Assembly (NCBI GenBank): GCA_013042695.1
Contig: JABDPQ010000527.1
Coordinates: 1 to 8,666 of the forward strand
Direction of reading: 5' to 3'
Length of the DNA stretch: 8,666 bases
From: Desulfobacterales bacterium
GTDB taxonomy: Bacteria; Desulfobacterota; Desulfobulbia; Desulfobulbales; Desulfocapsaceae
Shown: piece by piece, positions 5,976 to 8,666 of the stretch
How the letters are laid out: each line of letters starts with the position of its first letter
How positions within the stretch are numbered: position 1 is the first letter of the stretch
The notes under the pieces: generated by a model
The model's database searches: none
What the model was told of the DNA's origin: nothing
Seen by the model: the letters and a program-made list of their open reading frames with translations, nothing else
Program-made: the position numbers and the translations under genes

Positions 5976-7094
5976 TCAGCGTATTGTCTTTATCGACTCT
6001 ACTGATGCTGTAGACGGAATCAGTTCGCCATTCGAGGCCTTAAAAATGTTGATGGCGTCCGGTAGGAAAGTGACCTTCACGGTTTGATCAACATCAATAC
6101 TGGTTTCGTGAGACACGCGAGTCGTCAGTTTCAGTTTGCCATGGTGGAGCTGCAGCAACAGATCAGGTCCGTTTGGCAGCACCGAATAGACTTTAAACTC
6201 GGTTCCATGAGCAGATAAATCAGTTGAGACCACAATATCTTCCGGTCTTGCTCCGACAACTACATTCTCAACGGTAGGTTTCCAGTTTATGGGAATATCA
6301 AAATCCTGGACCCGAAGTTTTGGGCCGCCATTATCGATATATGTTGCATCAAACATATTAATGCGTGGCATACCCATAAAATCGGCTACAAAAGTGTTTG
6401 CCGGTTGCCGGTAGACAGTGACGGGCGGAGCAACTTGCTGTATTCGGCCTTCCTTCATGACAACAACTTTAGAAGACATTGTCATAGCTTCAGTCTGATC
6501 ATGTGTAACATAAGCGGTCGTAGCCCCGGCAGCCCGATGCAGACGTTTCAATTCGACTCTCATGTCCATACGAAGGCGGGCATCGAGATTGGAGAGTGGC
6601 TCATCCATCAGGAATACGGGAGGGCGCTGGGCCAATAAGCGGGCCAATGCAACTCGTTGTTGCTGGCCTCCGGAAAGTTCAGATGGGTACCGCTCCTCCA
6701 TTCCCTGCATTGACAGATCCTCTAGCACCTGAGAGATTCTAGCTTCAATTTCTGCACTTGCCATTTTTTGTATTTTTAACCCGAAGCTGATGTTGTTTTT
6801 TACCGTCATATGGGGCCAAAGGGCATAGCTCTGAAACACCATTCCTATATCACGCTTACCGGACGGAATGTTGATTCGATTATCGGAATTGAAAACGGGT
6901 TTATCATCGATCAGGATTATTCCTTCGTTCGGATCTTCAAGACCGGCAATGCACCGTAACAAAGTCGTTTTTCCACATCCTGAAGGGCCAAGCAGGACAA
7001 GAAAATCCCCTGAGTCGATACGCAGGCTCACATTATCCAGTGCCCGGACAGAGCCATAATACTTACTAAGATTCTTTATTTGGATCTCAGACAT
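5976..7094 (-). CDS. ABC importer ATPase of the FbpC/PotA/UgpC type
   Basis: A 372-residue cytoplasmic ATPase that powers the importer as a dimer. All nucleotide-binding motifs are intact: Walker A GPSGCGKT (36-43), Q-loop Gln88 in FQSYALWPHMTV, signature LSGGQQQR (140-147), Walker B VFLMDEP (160-166) with catalytic Glu165, D-loop SNLDARLR (168-175) and H-loop His198 in YVTHDQTEAM. After about residue 235 comes a C-terminal regulatory TOBE-type domain, including GARPEDIVV (281-289), as in the iron, spermidine and sugar importer ATPases. Length is normal for the group. The ATG at 7094 lies 19 bp after the permease stop, with AAGGGA about 12 bp upstream, a rather long spacing. An overlapping ATG at 7104 is out of frame. 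The ATPase does not identify the substrate; this type serves iron, phosphonate, sulphate, polyamine and sugar systems. Confidence 0.95.
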   Translation of the reverse strand: MSEIQIKNLSKYYGSVRALDNVSLRIDSGDFLVLLGPSGCGKTTLLRCIAGLEDPNEGIILIDDKPVFNSDNRINIPSGKRDIGMVFQSYALWPHMTVKNNISFGLKIQKMASAEIEARISQVLEDLSMQGMEERYPSELSGGQQQRVALARLLAQRPPVFLMDEPLSNLDARLRMDMRVELKRLHRAAGATTAYVTHDQTEAMTMSSKVVVMKEGRIQQVAPPVTVYRQPANTFVADFMGMPRINMFDATYIDNGGPKLRVQDFDIPINWKPTVENVVVGARPEDIVVSTDLSAHGTEFKVYSVLPNGPDLLLQLHHGKLKLTTRVSHETSIDVDQTVKVTFLPDAINIFKASNGELIPSTASVESIKTIR

Positions 7095-7113
7095 GATCTT
7101 TCATTGTCCCTTG

Positions 7114-8666
7114 CTAGCCAACGGTATTATCACGCAGTTTTGAAAGTTTTCCTGACCCGAGTTTCCACATCAGCAGTTCCCCGGCGAGTGTCAGTACAGT
7201 GACGATAAGGACGAGCGCATTGCTCAATTGTGTTTGATCTTCTTCAGCATAACGGAATCCAACGGTCATAAGAACACGAGTCGATGGTGTAATAAGTAGA
7301 ATGATGAGCGTTAATTCACGCATGATGCCGACAAAGCTGACCATCATTCCTGACAAAGCTCCGGCACTCGCGAGAGGAGCTACTATATGCACGAACCTGC
7401 GAAACCAAGATGCTCCTTGTATTTCGGCAGCTTCTTCCATTTCTGCACCTATTTGAGTAATCGCACTTGAACCCGTTCGCACTGAATATGGAAGTCGTTT
7501 GACCACCGATATAATGACCAGGAGGGTGAAAGTCCCGTAGAGGGCAGGAACAGGACCATGCGACTCTGCAAACATCGAAATATACATTGCCCCCATGGCG
7601 ATTGAAGGAAACAATAGGGGGATGAATGAAATTTGATCCAGTAAAAGGGCGACCTTCGTATCGCTTCTGCGAACGACAATGTAACCGATGACCAGACCTG
7701 CTATGGCTGCGATTGCGGAGCTGATTAAAGCCAACTTTAAGGTTATCCATGTAGCACCGAGGATCACATTATTATGCAATACACCTGGTTCACCAAAGGC
7801 GATGTCCGGATCAGAAGTTCCTGTCCAGAAGTGCATTGTCAGGTTGTCAAAGCCGAATCGTCCATCAACAAGCTGGACTGTTTGAAGTGCAAGCAATGCA
7901 AGAGGTAAAATTGCGGCAACGATCGCCACACTCCAGACGGCGGTACAAATAGGCCAGCGCCATGGCCCAAGTTTTGTCAAATTACTGCGAAATCCTTTTC
8001 CACTGATTGTCTCAAAACGTTTTGTATTCTTCCCAACAAGTTTGTGCGAGAAATAGATCATCACCACGGTGATTGCGATCAGGATCAATACCAGTACAAA
8101 GCTCAGTGCCTCAAATCCAAGAGCAAGGCTTGAAAAAATCATCGTGGCAACAGTGTTGTAATCGGATGAAAGACCTAAAAGGTATGGGAGGGCGAATGTT
8201 CCCAGTGTTTTCCCGAACGTCAATACCAGCGCAGAAACCATAGCAGGAGCGACCACAGGGAGGGTAATTTTTCGCAAAATAGTAAAGCGTGAGGCACCTT
8301 GTATCTCGGCACACTCTTCGAGTTGAGAATCAATTGTGGCGAGGGCTCCTGCAACGAGCAGAAAAGCAAACGGGAAGTAGTGTATGGCCATTGTAATAAT
8401 AATCGGAACCGGACCGGATGACAGCCATACAGGTGGTGCAGTACCTAGCAAGGTGTGCCATAATCCGGATTGACCACCAAGCAGGGGAGACTTGAATACT
8501 GTTACCCAAGCAAGGGCAATCGCGAAAGATGGAATGACATACGGGATTGTCAGAATTGAGCGAAGGTAATTTTTACCGGGAAGGTCGGTTCTAACCACAG
8601 CCCAGGCAAGCAATGAACCGAGAATCAGGGCCAGAATAGCACTTGAAACACCGGTAACCATTGTGT
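7114..8666 (-). CDS. Fused double-domain ABC importer permease (5' end outside window)
   Basis: The inner-membrane channel of the importer, with both permease halves in one chain as in FbpB-like and some 2-aminoethylphosphonate systems. At least 516 residues are visible. A methionine codon at 8661 is probably internal: the codon before it reads Thr (ACA), and the visible protein begins inside a first conserved membrane region (VTGVSSAILALILGSLLAW), so some N-terminal residues, including the first membrane helix, are missing. Each half has an EAA loop that docks on the ATPase, starting EECAEIQGASRF (115-126, counted from that Met) and EEAAEIQGASWF (409-420). Both contain EIQGAS, a sign of internal duplication. 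The second loop ends IVAP rather than the usual IxLP. Hydrophobic segments lie at roughly 5-23, 35-57, 85-110, 136-160, 172-203, then after a basic linker (205-235) at 238-260, 301-330, 340-363, 375-390, 430-456 and 480-498. This is the first visible gene of the operon. Confidence 0.92.
   Translation of the reverse strand, partial: TMVTGVSSAILALILGSLLAWAVVRTDLPGKNYLRSILTIPYVIPSFAIALAWVTVFKSPLLGGQSGLWHTLLGTAPPVWLSSGPVPIIITMAIHYFPFAFLLVAGALATIDSQLEECAEIQGASRFTILRKITLPVVAPAMVSALVLTFGKTLGTFALPYLLGLSSDYNTVATMIFSSLALGFEALSFVLVLILIAITVVMIYFSHKLVGKNTKRFETISGKGFRSNLTKLGPWRWPICTAVWSVAIVAAILPLALLALQTVQLVDGRFGFDNLTMHFWTGTSDPDIAFGEPGVLHNNVILGATWITLKLALISSAIAAIAGLVIGYIVVRRSDTKVALLLDQISFIPLLFPSIAMGAMYISMFAESHGPVPALYGTFTLLVIISVVKRLPYSVRTGSSAITQIGAEMEEAAEIQGASWFRRFVHIVAPLASAGALSGMMVSFVGIMRELTLIILLITPSTRVLMTVGFRYAEEDQTQLSNALVLIVTVLTLAGELLMWKLGSGKLSKLRDNTVG

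Noticed and set aside
5914..5976. Possible Tat signal (LRRSTMK) in the longer form of the binding protein.
   Set aside because: The motif is poor, without the aromatic residue, and the strong ribosome binding site favours the internal start, which leaves a normal Sec signal peptide.
7316..7750. Second minus-strand frame of 144 codons inside the permease gene.
   Set aside because: It overlaps the permease in a different frame, over the second permease half with its EAA loop; the composition (many Ser, Arg and His) is that of a frame shadow.

Overview
The window looks like a piece of a Gram-negative (diderm) bacterial chromosome of mid-range GC content. The signs are a periplasmic solute-binding protein with a Sec signal peptide, an exported multiheme c-type cytochrome, and a lipoprotein with a lipobox. 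The family mix fits Proteobacteria or Desulfobacterota, but I cannot place the organism further. Five genes lie on the minus strand, and the last 31 codons of a sixth, unrecognised gene lie on the plus strand at the left edge. I see no rRNA, tRNA, CRISPR array, insertion sequence or phage gene.

Right half (about 4006-8666, read right to left): an apparent operon for an Fe(III)/phosphonate-type (FbpABC-like) ABC importer. The order is fused double-domain permease (5' end beyond the window), ATPase, periplasmic binding protein, then a HAD-superfamily hydrolase. The gaps are 19, 56 and 99 bp. The binding-protein start should move to an internal ATG with a near-perfect Shine-Dalgarno. A perfect 13-bp stem-loop separates the binding-protein gene from the HAD gene. 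The binding protein lacks the tyrosine pair of ferric-iron binding proteins, so the substrate is probably not bare iron. The HAD protein departs from the usual phosphatase catalytic pattern at two motifs. A plausible but unproven reading is uptake of a small, perhaps phosphorylated or phosphonate, compound followed by cytoplasmic processing.

Middle (2140-3750): a 536-residue exported cytochrome with five CXXCH haem sites and a C-terminal non-haem domain carrying a GHKFPSGFPSRRAW motif. It stands apart from its neighbours, with 255 bp upstream and 390 bp downstream, and no redox partner is encoded here.

Left (166-1749): a TPM-domain (YgcG/Psb32-like) lipoprotein whose usual membrane-anchored, Gly-rich tail is replaced by an uncharacterised middle region and a TPR-like helical C-terminus. 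It converges with the plus-strand partial gene, and an inverted repeat between them probably serves as a terminator.

The window contains no obvious defence, mobile or otherwise new multi-gene system. The most interesting items are the transporter/non-canonical HAD pairing, the TPM-TPR lipoprotein, the orphan pentahaem cytochrome, and the strong intercistronic hairpin.
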